Positions 38,152 through 53,600 are shown, counted from the stretch's first letter. The stretch: DNA of 64,000 bases from Chara braunii (GCA_003427395.1 BFEA01000125.1:1356437-1420436), one strand, 5' to 3'. Notes: generated by a model from the sequence alone, not told the origin. Made by a program: numbers and translations.

Positions 38152-41100
38152 ACTGGTGTGCAAAAACATGAGCTGGTGTGCGTTATGAACTTGAACCACC
38201 TCCTTGGTGCTCCGAAGTGTCTGTCCTCCTCACAGTCACTGGTCGATCATGATGGCACGAAGTACAGACTGCCTGGCAACCTCTTGACCTCTTTCCTCAT
38301 GTTTTCCTCCCAGTGCTTTTTATGAGCACTTCGTTTTTTTTTCCGGGTGCATCTTGGTTGAGCTTTGAAGTGTACTTGTAAGATTTGCTAGACATATGGT
38401 GGAAATTTTCCAGACCGTTGCTTGTGTGGCTTGTTAGTTGAGGGTGTGTGTTTTTTGTTGTGAGATGGCATGGTTAGCTTTTCTTGTTGCCGAAGTACCA
38501 GATTCACCTGGCAGCTAATTTGACCTGTGTATTATCTTGTCTGATCCTGTAGGCTCATTTTGCTGGATGACAAGCGAAGGATAAGTGCTACTGTAACCAA
38601 TCCGAGCGTCTCTGACTGAGACGAATTTGATTGAGAGCAAAATCATGTTTGATTGGAAAAGTCACAAAAACTGGAACCGAATATGGACACTAGCGTGATT
38701 GATGAAAATATGAAACGATTATTTCCGCTTGCTGCGCTGGCTGCTTTGAGNAGCCTGCAACAGACGGAGGGCAAAATCATGTTTGATTGCAAACCTCACA
38801 AAAACTGGCACCGAATATGGACACTAGCGTGATTGATGAAAATATGAAACGATTATTTCCGCTTGCTGCGCTGGCTGCTTTGAGCAGCCTGCAACAGACG
38901 GAGGGCAAAATCATGTTTGATTGGAAACTTCACAGAAACTGGAACCGAATATGGACACTAGCTCGGTTGATGAAAATATGAAACAATTATTTCCGCTTGC
39001 TGCCCTGGCTGCTTTGAGCAGCATGCAACAGATGGTACTCAATGTGATGGAGTAGTGAACTAGAACTTACTGGCTATGGCTGCACCCAGAATACTTCCTT
39101 CAGGCGCTAAAAATAGCATTGCTTGCTTCTCCTACAATGCAGAACCAGCCAGAGTAAAAAATGAGGCGCACCTTGCTACTGCTTCACTGCTTTGTTAAAG
39201 CGTTTTTGCCTGGGCCTCTCTAGCACTAGGTCCCGGGCTCGAATCTGCTGCTCCATAGCAGATACAGAATATATATCAAACGATGACAACACTGCACACT
39301 TACCTTGGATTTGGGTCAGCTACGCGGTTTGAATCCAACCGGAGCCCATTAGTTGAAACATTCTGCATTCGGGGATGGACTGTTCTGATTGTTCCCTGTA
39401 CTGTGGACACTGGTGATGTTAACCAGAGTGAGGGTTGGCTGCTTTGTTTGGTAAGTTTCGTCCATGACAACAGCATGATGGATGGTCATTCATAAATTTG
39501 TTTGTGCATTCTAAATGGTTGTGGTGCTGCAGAGCAAAGACTCCGCAGGCAGCGTCGATAGATGGGGAGAATGGAAAACTCGAGACATCACCAGTGTCAG
39601 AACAAGCACCTTCTTTGGAGGAGGGAAAAACGACATCTGAAAGCGCTGCTCCAAGTCCGAGGTCTGTTGAGGATGGCGTCCCCAAATCTCCCAAACAAGG
39701 CAAGGGAGATGCGGCAGCTGCTGGGGCATTGCAACAAGGGAATTCTTTGGATGATGAGGAGGTGGAGCTGGCAACCGCACCTCTACGCTTGGCATTTGAG
39801 ACCAAGAATGCGAAGCTAGTGGAGACTGCACTTGACTGTATGCATGTGAGTATTTGTGAGCTCTGCGGAAAATCTCGTACCCATGTGTTTTGTTGAACAG
39901 CCAACATATTTTGTGATGTGTTTTGTGAATGGAACATCTTCCCAATTTGTCTTTCTGCAGGGACCTCAGCTAGGTCACCTGTAAGGATTGTTCCTGTTGA
40001 TCCCTGGAATGCTCTCGATCTGGTGACACATATTAAACCACCACTGCTCCCAACTCTGGAGCACTGAACCTAAAAGTTGTTGGGCCTACCAGGTCGCAGC
40101 AAGGGCGTAGAATATGCATACTTCACCTGCCACAATCGTTTTTGTTTCTTTTTTAAAGAAAATGCAAGCTACGTTCTCCGCATATTGGGTACAGCTGCAT
40201 TTTTTACTACATATTCTTCTCTCAATATATATTTTTTAATCTAACACTACCTACCCCGAGCTATGTACTTGGGTTTAGTGTCTTCCGATATCGGACAGAG
40301 GAACAGCCTTAAATCTATTAACCAAGACTTAAGTTATCCTAAGGTTATGGGTCTACGCGTACCTAACTCTGCATTGTGCAAGGAGCAGCACCCAAGCTCC
40401 TAACACCTGGTGCGGGCTGGAAAGACAGACAACTTCCACAACCAGCCAGGAGGGACAAGCCGACTTTCTCAGTCGGTGAACACAAAGTATGCCACACAGG
40501 GGGTCATGGGGAATCAAATGGATGCCTTGGGAAATCGAACCCACGACCTCCTGTGTACCCACTTACATGCTCAACCAACTGAGCTAGGCCACTTGGCCTT
40601 TGCCTGCCACGATTTGTTTTTCCATTCAGATTTTTCTTTTTTCAATGATATTTTGAGCTTCTAACAGATCCGTCTTAGTCAGCCCTTGCTCGAAATCATG
40701 AGCACGAAAAATTGCAAGAATTGTGATACTCCAAATTTTTTATCACTGCTATTGGCCCTCAGCTGCGGCTGGCAGCTGATCCTTGGTTGATGTCAGGAGC
40801 AGTGGTGGTTCGATTGGGGGTTCGGTGTGGGGATTGGAAAGGGGAAGGGGGTGTAAGGCGTTGCTTTACCTCTCTGCAGTATCGTGGAATGATGCATCTA
40901 AGTTCCGATGCTGAAATCAAGAGCCGAAGAAGGCCAACCCTTCAGAGATGTTTGATGACTTCACCTTTTTCTGCATACCAAGTTCTTAAATTGACATCAA
41001 GAAGTTTTCTCTTCTTGGTTCCCGCTGTTCCTTGTCGTTTCATGTTTTCTTGAACTACTGACACTTTTCCGAGCTTATGCTGGACCTCTGGCAATAGGGT

Positions 41101-44100
41101 CATCATAAAATATCTGTGCTATGTGTCAGTTGTTTTTCATTTAGTCTGGGCCTCAACAGAACATCAAAACACACGAAATATCTGTGGTGGCTCTCACAAT
41201 ACAAATGCTTTGTGGCCAGCTTTTTGAACAGGGGTGATTTACCGATTATGAGGAGTGTTCTCCTGCTTCTCCCTTGGATGACGGCTGGCCATGTGCTAGA
41301 TGTTTGCAACCACGCCATTTCAACACTGTGATGAATACTTGGGACTTACCATAAATAAATGTACGGATAGCTTGTCTGTAGATAACTGTTCTCAAAGGCT
41401 CGTTCAGGAAGGAGTCCACTATAATTCTAAGATCAATTCCTGACAAGTTGCTTAAAAGAAATTTCAAATGTAAGGAAAAATGTTGAGTGTTGGTGGCTGT
41501 CTGATGACACGAAGTCCCCAGCCTCAAAAGTCGGTCGCATTGGGGGAGACCATAGACACACACCAGATATCTGGGAATTGAAGTAACTAAGGACGGATGG
41601 GCACTGCATATGGCTTCAAATGTACTCTTGAAGGCGATTAACAGTTTGGGCCAGTGGGGTTGGACCTTCCTACGTGTCCTGAGCAGTGTGCCTCGTCCGG
41701 GAAGACACAGCTTGCAGATCCGTGGAGCGGGCTCTGGGACATCCCACTCACAGACTCAGTGCCTTCGCTCATGATACGGAGAGGGTTTTTGGGGGTGCAG
41801 TGGGGCTCAAAACGGGAGTAAGGGAAATGCAAAACAGAGAATGCAGAAAATTGGCGAGCAAACTTGATCATCGTGCATCCCATTCAAGAGCATCATCAGC
41901 GCAGTCATGCAACGAGGTCTTTATTCACATGCCATCCATGGCCCAGCACGCAGAAGAATACTCCAAATACAGAACATGCATAGGGCATGAAACCGCATGC
42001 ATAAGAACACATAAGAAAGACAGCACGCGTGCATCCATGTGTGCCCAAGACCCAAATACCGGCAAAATAAGAAGAGAAAAACGGGAAGTGGATCACCCGG
42101 CTGTCGTCATAGAACACCTGATGGATCCACACAATCTCAACCTCACGGTGTAGACAGTCTGTCATCATGCGCTCACCTCCATAACCAGCAATTGTAACCG
42201 GGCTCGATACAACCAGGGACGCCTGAGTCCTGCAATCCATGTTAGCAGACCTTGCAATTCCGCATGGTTGACATCAGCAGGCTGGTACTGTTCTTTCCGT
42301 GAAAACATACCTCCACTTAGTAGGCCAATTATATGCTAACTGCGCAACCTTCGCCTTAAGAAAGAGGGAATCGCGTGTACGAGACACAGTTTAGATGAGA
42401 AATGAGAGGAAAGGCGAAAGGAGGGAGGGAGGAAGGAAGTGCCTCCACGCTGCATGGCCAGATTATGCCATGGGGGAGTTGGCCACTCTCCACGCAAGGA
42501 TCTGCCATGCAGCAACGTCAGCCTGGAAGAGTAGCATAGCAGACGGACGAGAGCAAAAAGCGGGACGTGAGAGGCACAGCAAGAAGAGATAAAATGAAGA
42601 AGGATGAGAGAAAATGAGGTGGTGGGCTCAAACCGTTGAGAAAGTGGATACGGGAAATGTGGTACCAGCAGCAGAGGAAAAGGGGGTTGAGGCACGGCGA
42701 GCATGCAAGTTGTGAGGAGCTCGATGGACATGGGAGGCAAACCGTCCGAAGGAAAATGGTGCCTTCATTTCCATTTGCAGAACTGTGTACTGTGTGCGCT
42801 CTCTAACAGACCTCCAAAAGTTACCTACGTCCGTTGAAGTGCGGAAAGAACGAAAGTAAATTTCAGTGCTATCCTGCAAAAGTCTTAATGCAAATTTTCA
42901 AAAAGATGATGGGACCCTTTGTTTCAAGTAAAAGGAGAGGAAGCCTGTCAGATGCAAACTGGCTTGCGCTTGGATTTCTTAGAATTCTTGGCTTCAAGAT
43001 AATCTTACAGTTCCAGCGAAGCAGGTACTGAGGGCAATTCAAGGGAGAAAAGGCTAGCTGATGGTCGTTCCTCTGTGGAATCGAGCAATCAATGCTGATC
43101 AGGGGACCTTCACTCACATTGGAAGGAAGCACCTGTGTGTCGTATGTTGCACAATCATCGACTTGCCAATGGAAAAAAAACCCTACGCCCACAATGGATA
43201 TGGAACCAGGCCCATAAGGTCGCAGTTTTAAATTACAAAATTGTGAATGATGCACGGTGATATGGATGACCATGGTAGTGGGGCAATGGTAAAGGTGGTG
43301 GTGGTGATGATATAACCATTCAGACTTTATGCGAGGTGTGACAGCTGACTTTATGAATGTTTGTCATTTTGACTCCAGAAATTGATCGCTTATGGACATC
43401 TTGAAGGGGAGGCAGGTGTGGAAGGTGGTGTGAATGGGATGCGTCTGACACAGTTGGTCAACATGGTTTGCTCATGTGCAGAGTCATCGTCTGCAAGTGA
43501 CAGGTCAGTAGTGTCAGGTGACTTCTGACTCAACGGGACTTTTTGGAAATGTTGGTGATTCAAGTGTAGTTGTTCCTGTATGACTTGAATCCAGGACCAA
43601 AGGGATACTCTCACCTGGCATTCACAAAGGTGTTCAACTGCATCTCGTAAGAGTAGTTTGAACCTTGCCTCACAAGGCTATACATTTCCTTGTTATCCAG
43701 GAGCCCTGTATCCTGGATGAATTGGATGTGGAGCCTGCAAATGTCAAAACTTTAAGTGGAAAGGGACATCATTGAGCCTGGAAAAGTAATGTGTGTGTCT
43801 CATGGATGGGAAGTGCACATAATGATGAAAAGTCAGGATGGAAGGGTGCTATGTGACAGGATCGCTGCAATATAAAATACCTAATGTAAGGAACCTCACA
43901 TGCGGGCCATTGTCTCCAACTGCGGCCACAGCCTGGATCATTGGGCAAATGTAACGTCTGGTCCAGATTGCCGTGTGATCTGCAGATTTAAAGATCATGT
44001 GGTGCTCCGGGCTGATGGCCGGTTGAACTGTTTCGATGACCTGGATGGCAGTAGAATTTGACCATCAGTCCTATGGACACAGCCATTGAAAAAAAGTCAT

Positions 44101-44191
44101 GTCCTACTGTGCCGGTTGTTCTTTGCGCACTTCTGTTGTACTTTCATCATTTGATGCAAGGACACCCTGTTGTAATCTGTGTGTGTGTGGT

Positions 44192-44247
<56 letters not shown>

Positions 44248-44252
44248 NNNNN

Positions 44253-44317
<65 letters not shown>

Positions 44318-47300
44318 GACATGGATGCGTTGCCGCCACCACAAAGTCATTACTTTGTAGTTTTATTTGTCTAGGCTGCAACAGATTATCTGGTCCTAAT
44401 GAATTCAATGCGTGTGTATCGAATGAAGTGTGTGTACCACACATTGAATGAAAGTGTGTGTACCCGGCTAAAATCTCATAATGGAAGTGAAGGGGATTGG
44501 TTTCAGGAGCCTGATTGCAGCTGTGCATGGGGGTAAAACTACAGATGCATGTGTTTTCAGCTGATTATGGTGAGTTAGGCATCTTTCACTGAGTATAGCG
44601 AGTAATGGATTCTTCTCGCCGGGAGCGAGACCTGGTGACTGCACTTCACACACATTTGAGCAGAGGGTTGAGTGTTCGTGATGAAATACACAGTCCATCA
44701 TTTCAGGTGCCAGAAATTTCTTTTCTGAAGTTTGTGACACCCAGGGCTCGTAGTACTTGTTAGAAGAGGTAGGTTTTCAATTTCAGTCTTTGTGAATCAA
44801 TGGAAAAGTGCTTTGTTGTCTCATGCGGGGATGAACTGGCCAATTGCCATCGTACTGTGCAGTGTTGTTTTACAGGTCATCAAGGTATTGCTTACGGCTG
44901 TCACATCCAACTCCTTCCAAGGTAAACAAAAAGGGCTTCCTTGCTCCCCCTACACCTTCAGTGACTAGTCCTAGCATAGGATGGATTCATGTTGTCCTTG
45001 CTCTTTCTACCCCAGAGTGGTATCACCGCTTCTGAACGATGACCCAGTTGAAGGCACCTTTTCTCAACGAGGACCCGGTTGAAAGCAAACTCACTAACGG
45101 AGAAGAGTGTGCCTCAGCTACAGTGCCGGGCCTTCCCTGGGAGCGGCCATGTGTGTGGCTCTATGTGGATCTGTCTGTGTGGCTGTCATGTCCGTGTCGG
45201 ACGCAGTGCAAAAAGATAACAATCGGCTAACAAGGCCCATGAGTAGGATCATGTTTTTATGGGCAGGATGCATATATGCCGTTTGTCTTCGTACATTGAC
45301 GGCGTTGAGGGTCATAAATGTTGATGTGTCATGTAAAGCTTGGTTGCTCTGCTGAAGATTTATCGAACGTTAGCCAATGTAAAACTTAAAGTGGTGCTTC
45401 TGGCAGTTCTTTCTCCCCAAGTTGGGTAGGTGTGACTGCTGGCCCCTCTCTTTCGCCTTGCAAAATTGTTTGGGACACCTTGCCCATGTTTGTATTGTGC
45501 GGCTGCATGTTGTGCATTCACCGTTTTCAACTTTCTTCAGCCATTGGGTTTGTGCTTGGGTACTGTGATCAGCCATGTGTTTGGGTCTATGCTCACACTC
45601 TGCCAATGTTTGCTTTTGCAGTTCATGGCGAGTGCCTGTTGGCGTCAATCAGGACGTGCTATAATATTGTGCTGAGCAGGTAAGACATGCATCATGCACG
45701 CGTATTCATGCTAACTCTTGTGAGGTTCAGTTGGTAACTAACTCAGGGCACGCTTCCTTGTTGTGCGTATTGTCTGTGCCTCTGACTTGAACACTTGATT
45801 GTTGATGGCGTGCTGCAAGTCACTGACAGCAGCGTCGCACTCGTTGGTGGTGGAAATTGTGTGTGTAGGCAGCATCGAGTGTTGGAGTAATTGCTGTCTG
45901 CAGGTTAATGTGTTCTCCAGTGTTGTTTAATGGGTGCCTGGTATCTGTCGATGTCATCATCGTCCTGCAAAATGAAGTGTTTTGATACGATGTTGATGCC
46001 ATAGGCGTCCTGGTGAGCGTTATATTTTGTCGGTCTTTGTGTCACCATTTGCTAATTTGGAGTTGTGGCTTTTGCCTTCAATCGAGTTGCGTGTTGCACT
46101 TGTCCTGATGGTGATCAGACCTTTAGGCATGTTCATCTTGCTGGCTATGCCCATGGATTGTCATTCTTTGATCCATCCAATAACCCAGAGAACTTGCATC
46201 GCCTGCAGGCCGTTGGATCTCTGGAATGCCCTGCGCAAGACCTCCTATCTCTGTTGAGACTATATGGCTGCATGGCAAAAACGATGTGTTCATTGGCAAA
46301 TGTGTTGTGCATTGCATATTGAGCTTCCCTCGTTTCTTTCCTGTTGTTTTGTGTATCGACTCGAGCAGCAAGAATGCAGTTAATCAAGCAACTGCTAAGG
46401 CAACCCTGTCACAGATGATTAATGTCGTCTTTAAGCGCATGGAAACAGGATCACCTGGCATGGTACGTATGCGCTGGCTTTGTTGTACTGTTGGGTGAGA
46501 GGTTGAACTCCGCTGAGAACTGAAGGTTGCACGAGGTTCCTGTGTGATACTTCTCTTGTGGGTGCTTGGATGATCATGGTGCCTGTTTTAGTGGGTTTAT
46601 GTTCGTTAGGACATTTTCTTGATAGTCAATTGTCTAAGTTCGGTTGTTTCCTTCTGTCCATGTGGCATGTGAAAGTTCAAGAACTGGCTGACACTTCTCG
46701 TGCTGATTGGATGTGTCAAAAGGGTTTCTTGCGGACATTGTCAGCGACTGCAACACTTGGTTCGCATGGGGAGCGTTCGGAGTCTACCCTCTAAACGAGT
46801 TCTGCCTGCCATCCTTGGACATAGGAACAGACAGAGTGCATTGTACCGTGCAGATAATGCTTCACACTCTCATCTGCTAAGACCAGAAGGATAGGGAGGG
46901 TTCTGCGGTTTCCGGATATTGAGTTTGTGTATAACACAGGTGGTGATCGGCAGGTGTCTCTTTGAGATTGAGCATGCATAGCCGCCTGCATTCTCTCACA
47001 GATTCCTTTATTCCTAATTTGGCTGAGTCAGATCTGTGATAGGCTTTCACATGAGCACAGGATATGTGACCTGGTCCACAAACTTGGTACAAGTTGCAGA
47101 AGGTGCAGAAACGCATGCAGCAGCAGCCCAACCAGTACTGGTTGCCTTTTCTATTTGGCAAGGGTGAAGTAATCTGGCTTGACAAAGGCCAATTTGACTG
47201 TTGCGGGAGACCAGTCGGACATACTTTTCTTTTATAATAATGTGCCGCCTCACATTATGAAGGACATATTTTCTGCCCTCGCACTAAAGCTTGCTCCTTT

Positions 47301-50300
47301 CAGCTGAGTGCAACTTCTTTTGCGAGGACGATTGGATGGATGGCTTTTCACACATCAGCTCACACTGGCACTATGCGAGCAAGGATGATGAAGTACAGAT
47401 CATTGGCCGACCCACGCAGAGCTCGACGCTACAACACTGGACATCATTTCCTCTGAGCGCTGGTGACTTGCACGGAATGCCTTATAAGTTCATCTCACAT
47501 GCCTGGCCAGGACATTGATTACCTCGTTTGGATCTTCAGTTTCACACTCGTGGTAGCTTCTTAAAATGCCAGGTCCTGGCGTGCTGGCCGCCGAGCCTGT
47601 CCGCGGCCAACATCCGAGACTCTTCAATTAAGGCCGTCTCTTGATATGAACTAGGCAAGCCTCTCTCTCGAATGTAAGAAATGGAGGGCCATGGGGGACT
47701 AGCATTTCCAAGACAATAAAAATGAAACTGGTACAGTTAGCTTTCCGTGAACGGCAGCCCTTGCATAAAATGAAAACCAAAAGGAATGTCAGGGTACACT
47801 GAGTGCCTGGTTCGACTGCACAACATTCTACATGCATCTGGCCCTGAGATGCTACGAATATGTTCAACAGCCTAAACGTATCTCTGCATTTCTCTCCTTC
47901 CCTACAAGGTTCACTTCTGTAATGGTTACATGTCAATACCGTTGCAAGCAGACTCGCATTCATTCACACTTCACACGTATGCAAACAGGTCGCGCAGCAA
48001 ACTGGCGCCAGGCACCCACTCAGAACTCAGAGATATAGCACCAAGAACGCAGTCAGATACAAGTTCACTTCACATGGCTATGGCGACACATCACCTGAAC
48101 AAGTCTCTGTTCGTCACTCACTTGTCACTGCTGTTCGCATACAGGATCACCCTGGATACCCCACACGCAACACCCTGTACACTTGCGCACACACTCACAC
48201 ACACCTACAGCTATGGCGGCTATGGCCGCTTCTACCCTATCGCTATGGCTAACTCCTTCTCGCCCTCTTCGTCCCCGGGCTCACTGCAGACCACCTCGCA
48301 CAAGTCGCTATGGCAGCGCTTCCGCATGGCTTATGCAGGAATGAATGAATGGCTGGATGCTGCCTCCTTATTTATCCTTCTGTAGCTTGCTGGTCTGGCC
48401 CTTTTCCCTCGGCCCATTGTGCACAGTCCCATATGGTACTTGCTGGACTGGACTGGGACTGACTGGACCGTACCGCTGACTGCATGGAGTTGGACCGCAA
48501 CCTCACTGCAGTTGCACTGCCAACACACTGAGGTTCGCTCCACCACTTGCCCACTTGCCTCTGCCTAACGTGAGCCTATTCCGAAAGGCCACTTCCGGAA
48601 GTCTGTAGACTTGCCCTTTCGGTACTGTAGCAGCTACGACCTTGACCCTGCAGACAGGCTACAGCTACGACCTCTAGAACTCACTAGGACTCCTATCCGA
48701 CAGGTCTACAGATCGAACCCCTACCCCTACACCGACCTACGACAGACAACAACAACTGTCAAAACACAGGTCACGGGTTCAAACACTCGGGGACCACACA
48801 GATACTGTACACAGGTAAGGTGGGACTAGGGATCGAGCCCGGGGATCTGCGCTCGCTACTGCTGACAGGTGGAAACCGTTTCACCGTAGCCGATTCCTCC
48901 CCCACGCTTACCGGTTCCTTCTGTCGCCAAGTGTTGACCTGAGGACTTCCTCGCTTTCCACGGGAGTGTGGTCAGGCCGATGAACTCTTCGTAAGCTTGG
49001 TGTGCAATTTAGCCGTCGTCTCACCCGGAGGAGCTCTGAAGGCTTGCTTCTTTCTCCCGCCGTGTGGTTTCCTCCTATCATTAACCTTCTCCCCTGCCTA
49101 TTTCTTATTCATGTCATATCTCCCCTCTGTTGTCTACTTCTTAACCCAATCCTTCTTCATGCGATGCCACCTGTGCCGCTGGAGCTTTTCACCTCAGCTC
49201 CTCTCCAGTTCCCTCCTCCTTCCCGCTGTTCCCACTCACTCTCATCCTTTCACTCTCCCTGCCCAGGTGTCGTCTCCTCCGATCAATACCATTCGAGGAG
49301 CCTACCCCCCTCCCCCTCTGTCCTAAATCCAATGTTCCCTCCCTTCCTAGTCTTCCCTTGCCCATCCACGACTGCTGTATGTCACCTCTTTTTCGCCATG
49401 TTCAGTTATCTAATTGCGGCAACCCATCCCTACCTCTACGTTGTTTCAACTTAGCGTGACCTGTCCGCAATGCGATGCCGACCGTCTGTACGCCCGCACG
49501 TTAACCCTCAACTATGTCGGCGGGCTATCCCATCGGCGTCACTGGACAAGGAAGGGGATGCACAGCTATTCCGCACAATGGTTTGCTCCCTCCCTCCCTC
49601 TTCTTCCCTTCCCCTTGTGCACGCCAGCCGCCACTTGTCCGCCACACTCCCAGTCTCGTCTTGGTTATGCCGGCTGACCGTCCCGTCGGCCGTCATAACG
49701 GACGAAAGAGGCTCGCTGCTATGCCACGCGCAGGTTCCTAACCCTATCCCTTTCTCTACGTTGTTTCAGTTTAGTTGAAAGAAATAGCGCTTAGCACACA
49801 TGCCTGCAAATGAAACGACCCAGTCTCGTCTTGGTTATGCCGGCTGACCGTCCCGTCGGCCGTCATAACGGACGAAAGCGGCTCGGGACCTTCCCAGGCC
49901 CTAACCGGTCCGGCCGCCTGGGCAGCCCACGTGACATGGGCGCCCGGGTTTGTAGCCCAGCCGAAAACAACTGAAAAAAAGATTCAGGTGCTGAATCATG
50001 TCTTGCTCTGGGGATGGGCTTACATCTTCACTGGCTGGTTCCAGGGGTGCGGGCTTGGTGAAATTGAGTGTGGTTTATGGCTTTGTCATTGAGTTTTAGC
50101 AATTGGAATCCTCTGGAGCCTTGTGATGTTGGCGGAACATGTCGCTCAAATGTGGAATTCTCTGTGTTCTTTTTGTGTGTTGACAGGGCGGTGGCGCTTT
50201 GGGTGCGACTTATGCTGGGAAACACACCCGATCAGCAACTGTGCCAGAGCTTCAGTTGGATAGCTCTGGGCATCATCTGCCTGCAAGGTCAGTCTCTGGC

Positions 50301-50569
50301 AGAGGAATTGACGCGGCCCTGGAAAAGATGGATTTGACCAGTAGAACTTCAGACCAGGGCCATTCGCCAAAGTCTGTTGCTTCTTCGGTGGGATCAGGAT
50401 CTCCACTACATGCAGATAATGCATCGGGAATGCCTGTTGTCACCCTGGAAGAGATCCAGACTATGGCTGGAGATGCTGATATCAAGGTACGTGGGATGGA
50501 CCTCCACATGGATATCGACATGGACCGCCTCCTTTCTTTTCTTCTCTTCTTCTCTTTTTCTCTTTTCTT

Positions 50570-50606
<37 letters not shown>

Positions 50607-50651
50607 TTGGACCATTTCTCGATTTATGCGTGTCATCCTTGCGCAGGGGCC

Positions 50652-50683
<32 letters not shown>

Positions 50684-53600
50684 ACGGATGTCCCGAAGGA
50701 CTCTTTTTCTCTTTTCTTCTTCTCTTTTCTTCTTCTCTTTCTTCTTCTCTTTTCTTCTTCTCTTTTCTTCTTCTCTTTTCTTCTTCCTTTCCTATGCCTC
50801 GGATTGTGTGTGGCATCGGCTCACCGTTTAGTTTGATGCAGGAACTAAGGGAGTTGTATCTATGGGTTCCAGTTTTCATTTTGTTTTTAATTTTTAATAA
50901 AGATTTTGACCATTTCACAATTTCTACGTGGCATCCTTGTTCAGACGCCAGGCAATTGTTTACATATATGGGCACATGAGTACACTTTTGAACTGGCTCT
51001 GTTGTGTAGGTGTATTATTGGGCCTCGATCTACCACCGTGATTCCCTTTGAATAATTGACGTGTGAATGGAGTGTTGTCTGACTCTCGAAAACAAGGTTT
51101 GAAAGTGATGTTTCTGGAGTCCTTACTCCACCTACCCTCGATTTTCTTGCACTTGGGAGAATCTGTTTTTTTCTTTTCGTTTTTTCTTTTGCCAAGTACG
51201 TCACGATAAACAATCGACATGACAGCTTGGTCCCAACGTGTGCCAAACTCTCAGACCACAAGGCTGCATGAGAGGCCTCTCAATTTTCGAGAGTCTGCAG
51301 GCGGAGTACTGGATGTTCTTAGAGTCCTCCGGAAGGATTCTTACTTATAGCTCTTGATCCAATTTCGAGAGTTTGCCATCAAAAGCTGCTGGAGCAGCGG
51401 CCGACTCTCGAAAACACAAAATCGACAGTGGATTAGCTTCGTACAGATGTGTCTTGAAGAGCAGCTTGTACAAGTCAGTGTTGTGCATGTGGTCATATCT
51501 GAGAAATTGCAAAGATCTCTCTTGGGGAGGGACTTGTACGTGTCAGTGTTGTGAATATCGTTATATCTGAGAATGGATGGGGCTTCCAGATCTGTACGTG
51601 TCAGTGTTGTGAATATCGTTATATCTGAGAATGGATGGGGCTGCCAGATCTCCATTCTGAATGCAGGCTGACGGACTGGTCTGCCTCACATTCGAAGTCT
51701 GCATCCGTCTTTTTTGTGAGCAACCTTGCGGCTCCTGGCTTTATCAACATTATGTCCACGTAGGCAGCAAGTGTCGGACATCTCTCACCTCAATTCGTTA
51801 TCCTTCAGCAAAGAAATAGGCAAGGTTTTGGAGCAAGGGATGATAATTCCAATGTGGTCGTAAGGGTTTGCTTGACAATTACATTTTCCTGTTTTGGTAA
51901 AGGATCACCAGAAAACAATGCAAAAATCCACCAGTGGTGGAGGTTGCTTGGAATACGGATGTGGGCCTGAGCATATTGATTATGGATTTAATAATGTAGA
52001 TCGAATCACACATGCATTTGTATCAAAACAGTTACATGTGTGAACCCACGTTGTACTCTTCTCACCATTTTTATCCCTTTGTGTGATGGGTCCGGATGCC
52101 TGTGCTCTGGCTTTTAAATTTATGCCGTGAATGTGCTGAGCAGCGACATCATTTTCGTTCAGTGGCTGGCTGGAAGCATATCGTGCAGTATATCTGACTC
52201 GGGCTTCTGTCTTTATACACCTTCTCCATCACTTCTCTCTCAGGGGCTTGAGGCTGCGTTAGACAAGGCCGCACATCCGGAGGGCAAGAAGCATCCCGAG
52301 TGAGTACCTTCGCTTGACAAAGCGTTGTCTGTGAAGCTGTTCCACTTTTGGCTCCAAATTCAGCTGTCTGTTTGCAAAGAAGCAAGTTAGCATTGTGCTC
52401 TCATCTTGTAAGTTGGAGTCATAGGTGATGAAGCTAATGTGTTTTTGTGACCCTGAATCCAGTCTTCTATTCCACTTTCATTTCTTAAGACGGAGCCCTA
52501 TCACAACAAATATTAAAACTGCTAACTCGGGGGTTGGTATCAAGTCCAGGCCATGAACAAGCTATCATAGCTGTTTATTTTTCTGGTCGTTTGCAATTCG
52601 TGTTTGAAGATTTTGTCGGGATCGTCGCATTGGGGACATAAGAGAAGATCGCGAATCAACAGTTGCAAAATTTGGTGGTAATTGGTGTTGTGGCATTCTT
52701 TTTTCGCTTGCTGTGGGCTGTGTCTTCTTTTTGTTTTTTTGTTCTGCGGGAATGAGCATGTTCTGGTTTCAGTGACCTCTCTTAGGGTGTGTGCTGGTTG
52801 TGGGCCTGATTTTTCCACGAGCAGATGAAATGTTTGATTGGCCCTGATGAGCGAGTGGAAGACATACATGAGGATGCAGTAGGCCTTCCGGATTCCACAT
52901 ATTCCAGGAACAGGGTCAGTTGCAGAATCCGGCAGTAGTACAGGTCTGACCTGGAAAAGGGATTCTGAAGAGCCCACTCTGTTTCTAGAAGAAGCAGAAG
53001 GCAGGTTTGCCTGAATGTAGCAATTGGGATGTGCCAGATGAGGTCGGACAAATCAGTTTGGAGGACTATGAGTCACAGCACTATGATGGCGCAGCTTAGA
53101 ATGGCACATTCGACTACAAGAGAGATGAACTCAAAATAATGTAGTTAGAGGTTTTACTTCTCACAACTGGGTTGCATACCTGCTGATCGCCGGCCCTGAC
53201 TGCGTCGGTCAGCGGTCTGCCGGCCGGTCAGAAAACAACCATCCGCTGATTTTTTTTCAAATCTGAGTTGGGGGCTGTACCACGCTTGCGGAGTACAGCC
53301 CAAATCCGCTGGGGGGGGGGGGGTATGGGTGGGGTATTGGGGGGGGGTAACGAGGGTTTGGGGGGCGTTTTGGGGGTGTGTATGGGGGTATTGGGGGCCG
53401 GTAATGAGGGTTTTGGGGGCGGTTTGGGGGTGTGTATGGGGGTATTGGGGGCCGCTATGGGGGTGTTTGTGGGGTTATTAGGGATTCTGTACCCCCCAAT
53501 TTTTTTTATTCTTACTTCTGTTTTTTTGCAGGGTGCCGATGACCCCTGACCGGTAGGTGCCGACCAGTCAAGGGCCGCCTCCCGTCGGGGTATGCAACAC

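Noticed and set aside
39958-39985. BIG5 exon following DCMH at GGACCTCAGCTAGGTCACCT
   Set aside because: It follows an AG and vaguely resembles the expected sequence, but hits a stop at once; the true exon is 43379-43503.
45720-45800. Further tRNA-like SINE head (GAGGTTCAGTTGGTAACTAA)
   Set aside because: A-box-like only; no B box at the right distance.
50605-50701. Functional U6 snRNA gene
   Set aside because: Nearly full length, but it lacks an upstream TATA box and USE and has a long encoded A-tail; retrocopy.
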